Assembly: GCA_964373575.1 (NCBI GenBank)
Contig: CAYJVB010000007.1
Location: 1 to 32,968, forward strand
Reading direction: 5' to 3'
DNA length: 32,968 bases
DNA from: CAYJVB01 sp964373575
Lineage (GTDB): Archaea; Aenigmatarchaeota; Aenigmatarchaeia; CG10238-14
The notes beneath the pieces were generated by a model that was not told the origin of the DNA, did not search any database, and worked only from the letters and a program-made list of their open reading frames with translations. Both the position numbers and the translations under genes were made by a program. Numbering within the stretch: the stretch's first letter is position 1; each line of letters opens with the position of its first letter. Positions 13,696-22,835 of the stretch are shown here, in pieces.

Positions 13696-14985
13696 ATGCC
13701 TGGAATTGTTGTAGTTGGCGCTCAATGGGGGGATGAAGGCAAAGGCAAAATTGTGGATTATCTCGCGGAAAATGCGGATTGCGTTGTGAGATATCAAGGC
13801 GGAGCTAATGCAGGCCACACTGTTGTTATAGGAGAAGAGACATTCAAGTTCCACTTAATACCTTCAGGTGTCATCCGAGGTAAAAGGATTTTTATCGGAA
13901 ATGGTGTTGTAGTAGATCCAGAAACTCTTATCAGCGAGCTAAACACACTTAAAGAAAAAGGTATCAATCCCGATATAACAATAAGTGGCCGTGCTCATGT
14001 GGTTTTTGATTTCAACAAGATAATAGACGGAATGGAAGAAGAGGCAAAGGGGAGATTGGCTGCTGGAACTACTAAAAGGGCAATAGGGCCAACGTATTCA
14101 GACAAAAGCGCAAGATATGGAATACAAATGGTTGATTTGCTTGATGAGGAAATTTTCAAAGAAAAATTTAATAAACTTGTTGCGATGAAACAGAAAATAA
14201 TAAATGATGTATACGGCTCTGATATCAAACTTGATAGGGAAGAACTGACGATAAAATATCTTGAATTTGGAAAACTATTGAGAGATTTAATTGGTGATGT
14301 TTCTTTTGAAATAAATAAACTGCTGGATGATGCAAAAACTGTAATTTTCGAGGGCGCTCAAGGTACCATGTTAGATGTTGATCACGGGCTTTATCCTTAT
14401 GGAACCTCTTCAAATCCAATTGCAGGCGGTGCTTGTGTCGGTGTCGGTGTAGGACCAACAAAGATGAATGAAATTATTGGAGTTGCAAAAGCATACACAA
14501 CAAGGGTGGGTGCTGGTCCTGTTCCAACTGAATTGGAGAGTAAAATTGCAGACGATATCAGAGAGAAGGGAAAAGAATATGGAACAACTACAGGAAGACC
14601 TAGAAGGGTGGGATGGCTTGATACTGTCACCTTGAGATATGCTGTCAGATTGAGTGGTATCACTAGCTGGGCTGTGACAAAGTTGGATGTATTAGGTGGT
14701 GTGGACCCTATTAAGATTTGTATAGCATATGAATTCAACAGAAAAAGACTGACTGAGCAACCATTAAGCCTTAGTATTTTCGAAAAATGTAAACCGGAAT
14801 ATATTTTTATGAGAGGGTGGGATGATCTACCGAGAGGGGAATGGAGGTCTGTAGCTGAAAACGGATTCTATGCTTTACCGAAAGAGGCAAGAAAATACAT
14901 AAAGAAAATTGAAGATTTCACAGGAGTTCCGGTCAAAATAGTTTCTATTGGACCCATTAGAGATGAGACTATTAGCGTGATGTGA
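13696..14985 (+). CDS. purA: Adenylosuccinate synthetase
   Basis: The 429-residue, full-length enzyme converts IMP, aspartate and GTP to adenylosuccinate. The glycine-rich loop GAQWGDEGKGK includes catalytic Asp13, and NAGHT carries His41. KFHLIPSG, EGAQGTMLDVDHG, GAGPVPTEL and GRPRRVGWLD are conserved family motifs. The IMP-binding loop reads GTTKRAIGPTYSDK, a variant of the usual GTTGRGIGP. It is followed by purB after 4 nt, so the two steps from IMP to AMP are co-expressed. Confidence 0.96.
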   Translation: MPGIVVVGAQWGDEGKGKIVDYLAENADCVVRYQGGANAGHTVVIGEETFKFHLIPSGVIRGKRIFIGNGVVVDPETLISELNTLKEKGINPDITISGRAHVVFDFNKIIDGMEEEAKGRLAAGTTKRAIGPTYSDKSARYGIQMVDLLDEEIFKEKFNKLVAMKQKIINDVYGSDIKLDREELTIKYLEFGKLLRDLIGDVSFEINKLLDDAKTVIFEGAQGTMLDVDHGLYPYGTSSNPIAGGACVGVGVGPTKMNEIIGVAKAYTTRVGAGPVPTELESKIADDIREKGKEYGTTTGRPRRVGWLDTVTLRYAVRLSGITSWAVTKLDVLGGVDPIKICIAYEFNRKRLTEQPLSLSIFEKCKPEYIFMRGWDDLPRGEWRSVAENGFYALPKEARKYIKKIEDFTGVPVKIVSIGPIRDETISVM

Positions 14986-14989
14986 TTTA

Positions 14990-16339
14990 ATGGACGAACT
15001 TCTGGCAATATCACCGATTGATGGGAGATATAGAAAAGACGTTGCTGAACTAGAAAATTATTTCTCAGAATTTGCGTTTATCGAGTACAAGCTGAAAGTT
15101 GAGATAGAATATTTTATCGCTTTGGTTGAATTTGTTAAAAGAAAATTAGCTGAAAATGAAGAAAAAATATTGAGAGAAATAGTATCGAACTTTTCTATAG
15201 AAGATGCGAAGAAAATAAAAGAAATTGAAGGTAGGATAAAGCATGATACAAAGGCAATAGAATATTTTTTGAAAGAAAAAATAAACGTGACGAGTTTGAA
15301 AGATCAGAAAGAGATGTTTCATTTTGGTTTGACGTCATATGATATTGTTGATAATGCTTATTCGCTTATGCTGAGAGATGCTTTGATAGACGCTATCCTT
15401 CCTGTATTGAAAAAATTGTCAGATAAATTGCAGATGTTGATGAAAGATAATAAAGATATTGTGATGCTGGCTAGAACACACGGTCAACCAGCATCACCCA
15501 CAACAGTTGGAAAGGAGTTCGCAAATTTTTTGGTACGAGTAGATGAAAGAGTAAAGAGATTGGAGTCATTTAAATTTCCTGGCAAACTATCAGGATCTGT
15601 CGGTAATTATAATGCTTTAACTGCTGCATATCCGAACAAAGATTGGATAAAATTCAGTGAAAATTTCATTTCAAATTTCGGATTAATGCCGAAAATTATA
15701 ACTACTCAGATAATGCCGAAGGATGATATTGTTGATTTTTTGAACTTGATAGCCACGTTAAACAATATCCTTCTAGATCTTGACAAAGATATGTGGCTTT
15801 ACATCAGTTATGATTATTTCAGACAAAAAACTAAAGAGGAAGAAGTAGGATCATCGACAATGCCTCACAAAGTTAATCCTATTGATTTTGAAAACAGCGA
15901 AGGCAATTTAGAAGTGGCAAATTCCTTGCTACATGGAATAGTTAATAAAATTCAAATTTCTAGGCTTCAAAGAGATTTGTCGGATTCAACAATGACTAGA
16001 AATTATGGAGTTGTGATGGCTCATTCTTTGTTGGCATACAAGAATACTATTAAAGGTCTAGAAAAAATTGAGCCTAATGTGTTTAAAATTACACAAGATT
16101 TATTGGAGAACCCTGAAGTGATATCAGAGGGCGTACAGACTGTTCTCAGAAGGGAAGGTTATGAAATGCCTTACGAGAAATTGAAGGAATTAACAAGAGG
16201 AAAGAAAGTTACAATCCAAGAAATTCAGGAGTTTATAAAAAATTTGGATATTTCAGAGAATCTGAAACAAGAACTTCTAAGATTAACACCTGAAAATTAC
16301 ATTGGATTGGCGAAAGAATTAATTAACCTAGAAAAATAG
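14990..16339 (+). CDS. purB: Adenylosuccinate lyase, long form
   Basis: The 449-residue protein is of the kind found in E. coli (about 456 residues). It begins LLAISPIDGRYRKDVAELEN and carries the fumarase/lyase signature GSSTMPHKVNPIDFENSEGN, with the catalytic-loop serine near residue 289. TARTHGQPASPTT-like residues appear as ARTHGQPASPTTVGKE. It splits adenylosuccinate to AMP and fumarate. It follows purA by 4 nt, with GTGAT as ribosome-binding site. This long subtype is more familiar from bacteria, so lateral transfer is possible. The remaining de novo purine genes are not in the window. Confidence 0.95.
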   Translation: MDELLAISPIDGRYRKDVAELENYFSEFAFIEYKLKVEIEYFIALVEFVKRKLAENEEKILREIVSNFSIEDAKKIKEIEGRIKHDTKAIEYFLKEKINVTSLKDQKEMFHFGLTSYDIVDNAYSLMLRDALIDAILPVLKKLSDKLQMLMKDNKDIVMLARTHGQPASPTTVGKEFANFLVRVDERVKRLESFKFPGKLSGSVGNYNALTAAYPNKDWIKFSENFISNFGLMPKIITTQIMPKDDIVDFLNLIATLNNILLDLDKDMWLYISYDYFRQKTKEEEVGSSTMPHKVNPIDFENSEGNLEVANSLLHGIVNKIQISRLQRDLSDSTMTRNYGVVMAHSLLAYKNTIKGLEKIEPNVFKITQDLLENPEVISEGVQTVLRREGYEMPYEKLKELTRGKKVTIQEIQEFIKNLDISENLKQELLRLTPENYIGLAKELINLEK

Positions 16340-16350
16340 CATTTATGTTT

Positions 16351-16369
16351 AACACCCGTAGAAGGTGTT
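16351..16369 (+). terminator. Hairpin after purB
   Basis: AACACC-CGTAGAA-GGTGTT is a perfect 6-bp stem with a 7-nt loop, 12 nt after the purB stop. Only three T residues follow it, so it may stabilise the 3' end or pause transcription rather than act as a full terminator. Confidence 0.4.
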
Positions 16370-16526
16370 TACAGAAGTCAAAGTGAAAATTAGAGTCTAA
16401 GGTTAAATTTAAGTATCTTCACTCAAATCAAATTAACTAAGTGATATCATTGAGTGATTATCGGATTACAACCAGCATTTAATATTTATTTAGCTATAAC
16501 TCTAATTCTATCCAAAGGTGTTTTAT

Positions 16527-19400
16527 ATGACTAGTGTACAAGATATAGAAAAACAAATACAAGAATTCTGGGAAAAAAATAAAATACCTCAGAAAGCTAG
16601 GGCAATGAACAAAAATGAGAAAAAATTCTATTTCTTGGATGGACCACCATATGCTACTGGTTATATTCATATCGGAACTGCGTGGAACAAGATTTTAAAG
16701 GATTCTTATTTGCGCTTCTGGAGAATGAAAGGCTTCAATGTTTGGGATCAACCCGGCTATGATACACATGGTTTACCTATAGAAAACAAGGTTGAACAAA
16801 AATTGGGATTCCATAACAAAGCGGATATTGAACGACTTGGGATAGAAAAATTTAACAAGGAATGCAAAGCGTATGTTGAACAATTCTTTGGCATAATGAA
16901 CAAGCAATTCCAGGATTTAGGAGTATGGATGAATTGGGATGATCCTTACATTACATTCAAGAATGAATATATTGAAGGGGCATGGCATACATTCAAAACT
17001 GCATTTGAAAAAGGTTTCTTGTATAAAGATGTGTATTCAGTTCATGTATGTTTTCGCTGCGAAACGGTAGTGGCTTATAATGAAATAGAATATGCAAAAG
17101 CAACAGATCCTTCTGTTTACATAAAATTCCCAGTTAAAGGAAAGACGAATGAATACTTCTTGATATGGACAACTACACCATGGACATTACCTAGCAATAC
17201 TGGTATAATGGCTAAGCCTGATGCAGATTATGTTTATGTGAAGGTTGGCGATGAAACCCTCATAATGTCTAAAGCGTTGACAGATGCTGTTATGAACAAG
17301 GCAAAGAAGGGAAAATATGAAATTGTTAAGACTGTCAAGGGGAAATCATTAGAAGGTGTAAAATACTCTCATCCTTTAGCCGATATTTTTCCATTTATAG
17401 ATAAATTACACAATGCATATCGCGTTGTTCTGTCCGAACAATTTGTTAGTCTTGACGAAGGGACTGGTTTAGTTCACACGGCTCCAGGACATGGGCAAGA
17501 GGATTACAAAGTTGGCAAGGAACATGGATTGCCTATAGTTTCTCCTCTGAAGATGAATGGTACTTTTAATGAGGAATGTGGAAAGTTCTCAGGAAAATTG
17601 GCAAAAGCTTCTGATGATGAAATAATAGCTGAATTCAAAAATAGAGGATTACTGTTTCACCAAGAAAAAATTACACATGACTATCCACAGTGTTGGAGAT
17701 GCTCTACACCCCTGTTGTTTATGGCAGTGCCGCAATGGTTTTTCAGGGTTACCAGCATTAGAGATAAGCTAAAAAAAGAAAACGAAAAAGTCAAATGGCA
17801 TCCTGATTGGGCAGGAAAAAGGTTTGATAATTGGCTTGACAGCCTTGGTGATTGGCCTATATCAAGACAGAGATATTGGGGTATACCGCTGCCAATTTGG
17901 GAATGTGAAAAATGCAGTAGCGTTAAAGTTATCGGATCGAGAAAGGAGTTACCAAAAGTTCCGGAAGATTTCCACAGGCCGTATATAGATGAAATAACTA
18001 TGACTTGTAAATGTGGAGGAACGATGAAGAGAATACAAGATGTTTTGGACGTATGGTTTGATGCAGGATTGGCTTCGTGGGCAAGCCTTGGTTACCCTGA
18101 GAGAAGAGATCTTTTTGATAAATTATGGCCATCTGATCTACAGATAGAAGGGCCTGATCAGATAAGGGGATGGTGGAATGCTGAATTGATCACGAGTGTT
18201 ATTACATTTGACAAGGCACCATTCCAAAAAATTCTATTCCACGGCTTTGTTTTGGATGCACATGGAATGAAGATGAGCAAGTCTAAAGGAAATATTGTTG
18301 AACCGGTAGATGTTATTAAGAAATATGGAAGAGATGTGCTAAGATTTTATTTGCTGTCAAGCCCTGCGTGGGAGGATTTTTATTTCAACTGGACTGATAC
18401 AGAGAATGTATCAAGAACTTTCAATATACTCAGAAATACATTTCAATTTGTAAAGACATATGTAACAAAAATACCTCAAGATAAACCAAAACTCAATGTA
18501 GAGGACAAATGGCTTTTCTCCAGACTAAATTCACTGATAGAAGAATATCACAAAGAATTTATGGAATCAAATCATCACAAGGTAGTTGAAAGGTTGAACA
18601 GTTTCATTCTTAATGATCTTTCCAGATGGTATATTAAGCTAGTAAGAGACAGGACATGGCCAACTTATTCAGGAAAGGATAAGGATGCAGCATTCTACAC
18701 TTTAGGAAAAGTATCAGAAGCATTGCTTAAACTTTTGGCGCCTTTAACACCCCACATTGCAGAATATGTGTATCAAGATGTTATAAAACCGAAGACTAAA
18801 GGAAAGGAATCCATACATTTTTATCCATTTGATGTAGCTGACAAGAAATTGATTGACAAGAAGTTGGAAGAACAAATGGAATTAGTGAAGGCTATAGTTG
18901 AGGAGACATCTGCTGTTAGACAGAAAGAAAACGTTAGATTGAGATGGCCTATGAAGAGATTACTTATAGTTTCTGGAGATGAAAAAGTTATAGGTGCTGT
19001 TGAAACATTAAAAAATGTACTAGAAAACATGTGTAATGTTAAATCCATAGAAGTTGTGAAGAAGTTGCCGAAAGGAAAATTTGCAGAAGGGGGTGTTGAA
19101 GAGACTAAATTATACTTGGATCTTGAAGTTGATCAATCATTATACGAGGATAGACTGCTTAGAGAATTGTCGAGAGCTATTCAAGACCTTAGAAAGACGA
19201 GTAAGTTCGTTGTTACCGATGAAATAAACTTGACAATGAAATCTGATGATGAAACTGAAGCTATTTTAAATAGATTCGCGAATGCGTTGAAAGATGAAGT
19301 CGGTGCTATTAAAACTACTGTAGGAAGTTTAGAAGGAAAGCATAGAGGAGAATTGGAGTTCGAAGATAAAAAGATTGAGATTGCTTTTTCTAAGAGCTAA
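16527..19400 (+). CDS. ileS: Isoleucyl-tRNA synthetase
   Basis: The 957-residue class Ia enzyme carries the HIGH-type motif HIGT (48-51, in PPYATGYIHIGT) and KMSKS (582-586). The CP1 editing region includes TTTPWTLPSN and the GTGLVHTAPGHGQEDY segment, and a CP-core zinc site is suggested by WECEKC and CKCGG. It is somewhat shorter than typical archaeal IleS, with the missing length in the C-terminal domain. ATG 16527 is chosen because AAAGGTG (16514-16520) is then a well-spaced ribosome-binding site; a GTG at 16518 would add three residues. The stop overlaps the convergent small gene by 4 bp. Confidence 0.97.
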   Translation: MTSVQDIEKQIQEFWEKNKIPQKARAMNKNEKKFYFLDGPPYATGYIHIGTAWNKILKDSYLRFWRMKGFNVWDQPGYDTHGLPIENKVEQKLGFHNKADIERLGIEKFNKECKAYVEQFFGIMNKQFQDLGVWMNWDDPYITFKNEYIEGAWHTFKTAFEKGFLYKDVYSVHVCFRCETVVAYNEIEYAKATDPSVYIKFPVKGKTNEYFLIWTTTPWTLPSNTGIMAKPDADYVYVKVGDETLIMSKALTDAVMNKAKKGKYEIVKTVKGKSLEGVKYSHPLADIFPFIDKLHNAYRVVLSEQFVSLDEGTGLVHTAPGHGQEDYKVGKEHGLPIVSPLKMNGTFNEECGKFSGKLAKASDDEIIAEFKNRGLLFHQEKITHDYPQCWRCSTPLLFMAVPQWFFRVTSIRDKLKKENEKVKWHPDWAGKRFDNWLDSLGDWPISRQRYWGIPLPIWECEKCSSVKVIGSRKELPKVPEDFHRPYIDEITMTCKCGGTMKRIQDVLDVWFDAGLASWASLGYPERRDLFDKLWPSDLQIEGPDQIRGWWNAELITSVITFDKAPFQKILFHGFVLDAHGMKMSKSKGNIVEPVDVIKKYGRDVLRFYLLSSPAWEDFYFNWTDTENVSRTFNILRNTFQFVKTYVTKIPQDKPKLNVEDKWLFSRLNSLIEEYHKEFMESNHHKVVERLNSFILNDLSRWYIKLVRDRTWPTYSGKDKDAAFYTLGKVSEALLKLLAPLTPHIAEYVYQDVIKPKTKGKESIHFYPFDVADKKLIDKKLEEQMELVKAIVEETSAVRQKENVRLRWPMKRLLIVSGDEKVIGAVETLKNVLENMCNVKSIEVVKKLPKGKFAEGGVEETKLYLDLEVDQSLYEDRLLRELSRAIQDLRKTSKFVVTDEINLTMKSDDETEAILNRFANALKDEVGAIKTTVGSLEGKHRGELEFEDKKIEIAFSKS

Positions 19401-19630
19401 TGTTTTCGGTTAATTGAATAACCATTTTCTTCTAGTTCATTTCTTATATGGTCGGGAATAGTATCTGAAACGATAGCTATATACATTGAAGTTGGATCTT
19501 TCGCTGCAATTGTTGCATATAGGATTGTTATATCAGACGATTTAAAGACTGCGCAAACATAGGGTTGATCAACACGTATACTTAGCTCCCGGTTGTCTTT
19601 AGCTTTAACAACTCCCTTAACGACTGTCAT
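19397..19630 (-). CDS. Small uncharacterised beta-rich protein
   Basis: The 77-residue protein has predicted strands (VVKGVVKA, LSIRVD, VCAVFKSSDITILYATIAAK, MYIAIVSDTI) and a C-terminal helix (DHIRNELEENGY). It is soluble, without signal peptide or recognised motif. The compact strand-strand-strand-helix layout would suit a small binding protein, but that is only a shape argument. It converges on ileS with a 4-bp overlap of the 3' ends. Confidence 0.65.
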   Translation of the reverse strand: MTVVKGVVKAKDNRELSIRVDQPYVCAVFKSSDITILYATIAAKDPTSMYIAIVSDTIPDHIRNELEENGYSINRKH

Positions 19631-19772
19631 AGAGAGACTTAATACAGAAATAAACTTTTATTCTTTTCCCTATCTGAAATCACTTTCAAGATCAAACTTT
19701 CAAGCATCAAAATTCTGATTAATTACCAAAAATTATTATTTGAATCTGAGTTAAAATTTTTATGGGTTAATG

Positions 19773-19780
19773 TTTTATAT
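19773..19780 (+). promoter_or_regulatory. Promoter of the CBS-pair gene
   Basis: TTTTATAT is centred 25 bp before the ATG at 19802. There is no Shine-Dalgarno between them, so the mRNA is probably leaderless. Confidence 0.5.
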
Positions 19781-19801
19781 TGGAAAAATTATACTATTTC
19801 T

Positions 19802-20257
19802 ATGACTAAAGATATGAAAAGAGGGCCAACTTTAGTAAAAGATGTTATGAATCCTCAAGTTATAATCGCGAAGCCTGTAGCAACTGCAAAGGAGGCAGCC
19901 AAAGTAATGGCGGAAGCTCATGTGGGTTCTTTAGTTGTTATGGACGGTACTAAAATTGTTGGAATAGTTACTGAAAGCGATCTTATAAGAAAGATAATAG
20001 CTGAAGGGAATGATGCTACACAAATGAAATTAGTAGATATGATGACTAGAAATGTGAAAACAATTGAAGCTGATAGTGAACTGGAGGATGCTGCTGATAT
20101 AATGGTTGAGAACAAGATCAAAAAATTACCTGTTGTTAAAGGTGGGAGGATTGTCGGTATTATTACTTCGAGCGATCTAATATCATTTGAGCCGAAATTC
20201 ATTGAGGCCCTAGGAAGACTTTTAATGCTTAAACCAAAACAAAACATGGCAGGCTAA
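19802..20257 (+). CDS. CBS-domain pair protein
   Basis: The 151-residue protein consists of two CBS motifs and little else: VKDVMNPQVIIAKP...GSLVVMDGTKIVGIVTESDLI (about 13-65) and LVDMMTRNVKTIEAD...KKLPVVKGGRIVGIITSSDLI (about 78-130). Such stand-alone Bateman modules usually bind adenine nucleotides and regulate a partner. The partner is not evident here. The IMPDH-family enzyme in this window lacks its CBS pair, so a trans regulator is conceivable, but the genes are 6 kb apart and the link is speculative. Confidence 0.88.
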   Translation: MTKDMKRGPTLVKDVMNPQVIIAKPVATAKEAAKVMAEAHVGSLVVMDGTKIVGIVTESDLIRKIIAEGNDATQMKLVDMMTRNVKTIEADSELEDAADIMVENKIKKLPVVKGGRIVGIITSSDLISFEPKFIEALGRLLMLKPKQNMAG

Positions 20258-20266
20258 AACAAGGCA

Positions 20267-20274
20267 TTTAAATA
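20267..20274 (+). promoter_or_regulatory. Promoter of the subtilisin gene
   Basis: TTTAAATA is centred about 35 bp before the ATG at 20306. This predicts a leader of about 10 nt that includes GTGAGA as a possible short ribosome-binding site. Confidence 0.4.
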
Positions 20275-20305
20275 GTTTTAATACGTCTTATTAATTAGTG
20301 AGATA

Positions 20306-21514
20306 ATGAAAAAATTACTTATAGCCCTAATTGCATCATTATTAGTGTTAGAAGTATTAGTAGTAGCTGTACCTGTAGTTCCCTCAAGAGGAAATGCAGA
20401 TGTTAATGTTCCAGATGTAGCTTTAGTTGCTCCTGTTTTTGACCCTCAAACATCTCCAGTCACGAGAGTAGTTGTCGATACTTTAGATAATCAACACATT
20501 AAAACTTTAGAATTAAAAGGATGCAAAGTTGTTCATAAAATAAAACCTTCTACTGCGTTTGATTGTCCAACAGAAGTTGTTTCAGAATTAGGTTTAAATG
20601 AAGACTTGAAAGTTTTCGCGGTGGATTTAAATGCGGATAAACAAATAGGGGCAGACAAAGTATGGACATCCGGATACACAGGTTTTGGAAGGCTTATTGC
20701 CGTTCTTGATACAGGTGTTAATTATACTCATGTAGAACTTGCTAGCAGCATTGTTAAAGGAAAAGATTTTTCCAATAACGATAATGATCCAATGGATGAT
20801 AATGGTCATGGCACGCATGTTGCTGGAATAATTACTGCTGATGGTGTATTGTTAAATGCTAAAGGTGTTGCACCAGATGCAAATGTATTGGCGGTAAAAG
20901 TTCTTTCTGCTTCTGGTGGCGGATATTTAAGTGATGTTGTTGCTGCGATATATTATGTTGTTGATGGTTCGGATGGTGTTTATGGAACAGCTGACGATTT
21001 CAAAGCTGATGCTATTAGCATGAGTTTGGGAACAAGCCCTCCTTATACTTACAGAGGTTCTAATTGTGATTACGCATATCCTGCTATGACAAATGCGATA
21101 AGTTATGCTAGAAGTAAAGGTGTTTCAGTTGTGGCTGCAGCAGGTAATTCTGGTGGTTCTGGTGTTTCATTACCTGGTTGTGTAAGTGGTGTGATTACTG
21201 TGGGAGCTGTGGATAGCTTGGATAAAGTTCAAAGTTGGTCTGGAAAAGGTAGTTCTTTAGATTTAGTCGCTCCTGGCGTCAGCATTTTATCTTCATGGTT
21301 TAATGGGGGCTATGCCACTGCGAGTGGGACAAGCATGGCAACTCCAGTAGTTTCAGGAACGGTTGCATTGATGAAACAGAAGAATCCTTTGCTAACGGTA
21401 AATCAAGTTTATAATAACCTGATAAATACTGCTAAAGATTTAGGAAAAATAGGTTTTGATATAAATTCAGGTTTTGGAAGAGTTAACGCCTTGGCAGCTG
21501 TTAATGTTTCGTGA
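20306..21514 (+). CDS. Secreted subtilisin-like serine protease (S8)
   Basis: The 402-residue protein has a signal peptide (about 1-22), a propeptide of about 90 residues and an intact S8 catalytic domain: Asp135 (AVLDTGV), His168 (DDNGHGTHVAG), oxyanion Asn281 (AAAGNSGG) and Ser343 (GTSMATP). It ends soon after the catalytic domain, with no C-terminal anchor or repeats, so it is probably released or retained by partners. It may process surface proteins or degrade external protein. The next gene, a Cys-rich secreted protein, starts 64 nt downstream on the same strand. Confidence 0.94.
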   Translation: MKKLLIALIASLLVLEVLVVAVPVVPSRGNADVNVPDVALVAPVFDPQTSPVTRVVVDTLDNQHIKTLELKGCKVVHKIKPSTAFDCPTEVVSELGLNEDLKVFAVDLNADKQIGADKVWTSGYTGFGRLIAVLDTGVNYTHVELASSIVKGKDFSNNDNDPMDDNGHGTHVAGIITADGVLLNAKGVAPDANVLAVKVLSASGGGYLSDVVAAIYYVVDGSDGVYGTADDFKADAISMSLGTSPPYTYRGSNCDYAYPAMTNAISYARSKGVSVVAAAGNSGGSGVSLPGCVSGVITVGAVDSLDKVQSWSGKGSSLDLVAPGVSILSSWFNGGYATASGTSMATPVVSGTVALMKQKNPLLTVNQVYNNLINTAKDLGKIGFDINSGFGRVNALAAVNVS

Positions 21515-21578
21515 GTTTTTTTCAAACCTAAGTTTAACAATACTCATTTTTTTATTAGGTAGAAATCAATTAATTATT

Positions 21579-22349
21579 ATGAGATTTTCAGTTATTTTAG
21601 CAGCTGTAATGCTCTATTTGGTTTTGGTTTCTGTGGTATTGGGTGCTGATAGTACAACAACTACCTTACCAAGAACGTCTACTACTCTGCCAAAAACAAC
21701 GACTACAATAGTGGGAGATCCTGAATGTGAATTACTAGGATATAGATGTGTTCAGGCATGTATTCCTGAAAACACGGTGAATAAACAATGTCCATCCGGT
21801 AAAGTTTGTTGTCAAAAAACAACTTCGACTACAACAGATTCGAAATGTAAAGATTCTGATGGAGGCAAGAACTACTATGTCCTCGGTAAGACATATGATT
21901 ACATTAAATTTTTTCCCGAGAATCCGGCTATGGATAAATGTGAAGGGTCCGTATTAAGTGAGTATTATTGTAGACAAGACGGTTATGTTGATAATGTTAA
22001 ATTTAACTGTCCTAATGGGTGCAGGAATGGCGTATGTGGTATTGAAACATCCACTACAACATTGCCATGTAAAGATTCGGATGGCGGTATAAATATTTAT
22101 GAAAAAGGTGATTGTTTTGATAAATCTAAACCCCGTTCCGATAGTTGTGTGAATTCAAAGAACTTAAGAGAATATTATTGTAAAAATAACAAATGTAATC
22201 AAAAAGTTATTACTTGTGGTAGTCAATGTTTATTAAAAGAGGGCAGATGTCAGCCAACTATTATTACAGTATCATCTAATAACCAAATACCCCAAGTAAA
22301 TGCAGCTATTGTGAGAGTTTTGAAAGTCTTAGGATTCAAGATTGAGTAG
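21579..22349 (+). CDS. Secreted Cys-rich protein with Thr-rich linkers
   Basis: The 256-residue protein has a signal peptide (about 1-23), a Thr/Pro linker (25-45), a small Cys cluster (50-78), and two related modules (about 90-153 and 164-224). Each module begins C-K-D-S-D-G-G, continues through EYYC and ends in a C-x-x-x-C type knot. Short STTT linkers separate them. The modules are extracellular disulfide domains, and the linkers are probable O-glycosylation sites. A final hydrophobic helix (about 240-256, AAIVRVLKVLGFKIE) resembles the end of the 580-residue protein nearby. ATG 21579 is used because a longer frame would put the signal peptide internal and overlap the protease gene. Confidence 0.8.
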   Translation: MRFSVILAAVMLYLVLVSVVLGADSTTTTLPRTSTTLPKTTTTIVGDPECELLGYRCVQACIPENTVNKQCPSGKVCCQKTTSTTTDSKCKDSDGGKNYYVLGKTYDYIKFFPENPAMDKCEGSVLSEYYCRQDGYVDNVKFNCPNGCRNGVCGIETSTTTLPCKDSDGGINIYEKGDCFDKSKPRSDSCVNSKNLREYYCKNNKCNQKVITCGSQCLLKEGRCQPTIITVSSNNQIPQVNAAIVRVLKVLGFKIE

Positions 22350-22352
22350 AAT

Positions 22353-22829
22353 TTATAAACCCCAAACTTTCCAGCTTTCTGGAAATTTTCTTTCAAGTAA
22401 TTGCCAGTAAACAATCAACTGGCCGTGATGCATTACTTCGTGATCTATTAACCAGAATAAATGCTCAACAACAGTTGGATTATGTTCCCCTCCCCAATAT
22501 ATTATCTTATCAAAGTCTTTCTCTTTCAGTCCTTCAACTAATTTGATCATCGTTTCATCTTCTTTCTCGAGTATTTCTATTAACGTATCTTTTTTATCAT
22601 AATCCTTCATATAAATTTTCTTTGAGAAATCTATTTTCCCTGTTTTTATTGCTTCAATATAACAGTGCTGTACATTAGCAAGATGCCGGAACTGCTTTGA
22701 TAGCGATCCTAAACCTTTTCCCGGAGAGAATAACAGTTTATCTTCAGGTGTAGCTTTCAGCATTTCCAATGTCATTTTTCTGTGAAATTTCCAAGAATTC
22801 AAAAAACCTTTCAATTCCACTATTGCCAC
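22353..22829 (-). CDS. DinB-fold protein (DinB/YfiT superfamily)
   Basis: The 158-residue four-helix protein carries the superfamily's metal-binding histidine pattern. Numbered from a TTG one codon upstream, these are His50 in FRHLANVQ, and His131 and His135 in DHEVMHHGQL. Many family members are nickel- or zinc-dependent thiol transferases or have unknown roles. It is the last gene of the minus-strand run that includes the Cys-rich repeat protein, so a thiol-linked job is possible. The start is GTG at 22829 or TTG at 22832. The stop is 3 nt from the convergent secreted-protein gene. Confidence 0.85.
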   Translation of the reverse strand: MAIVELKGFLNSWKFHRKMTLEMLKATPEDKLLFSPGKGLGSLSKQFRHLANVQHCYIEAIKTGKIDFSKKIYMKDYDKKDTLIEILEKEDETMIKLVEGLKEKDFDKIIYWGGEHNPTVVEHLFWLIDHEVMHHGQLIVYWQLLERKFPESWKVWGL

Positions 22830-22835
22830 CAAGTA

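Noticed and set aside
16340..16526. Possible riboswitch or T-box-like leader before ileS
   Set aside because: Only one small hairpin (16351-16369) next to purB is visible and no T-box features; the ileS ribosome-binding site is plain.
21474..21578. N-terminal extension of the Cys-rich secreted protein
   Set aside because: It would overlap the protease gene and bury the signal peptide; ATG 21579 gives a standard signal sequence.
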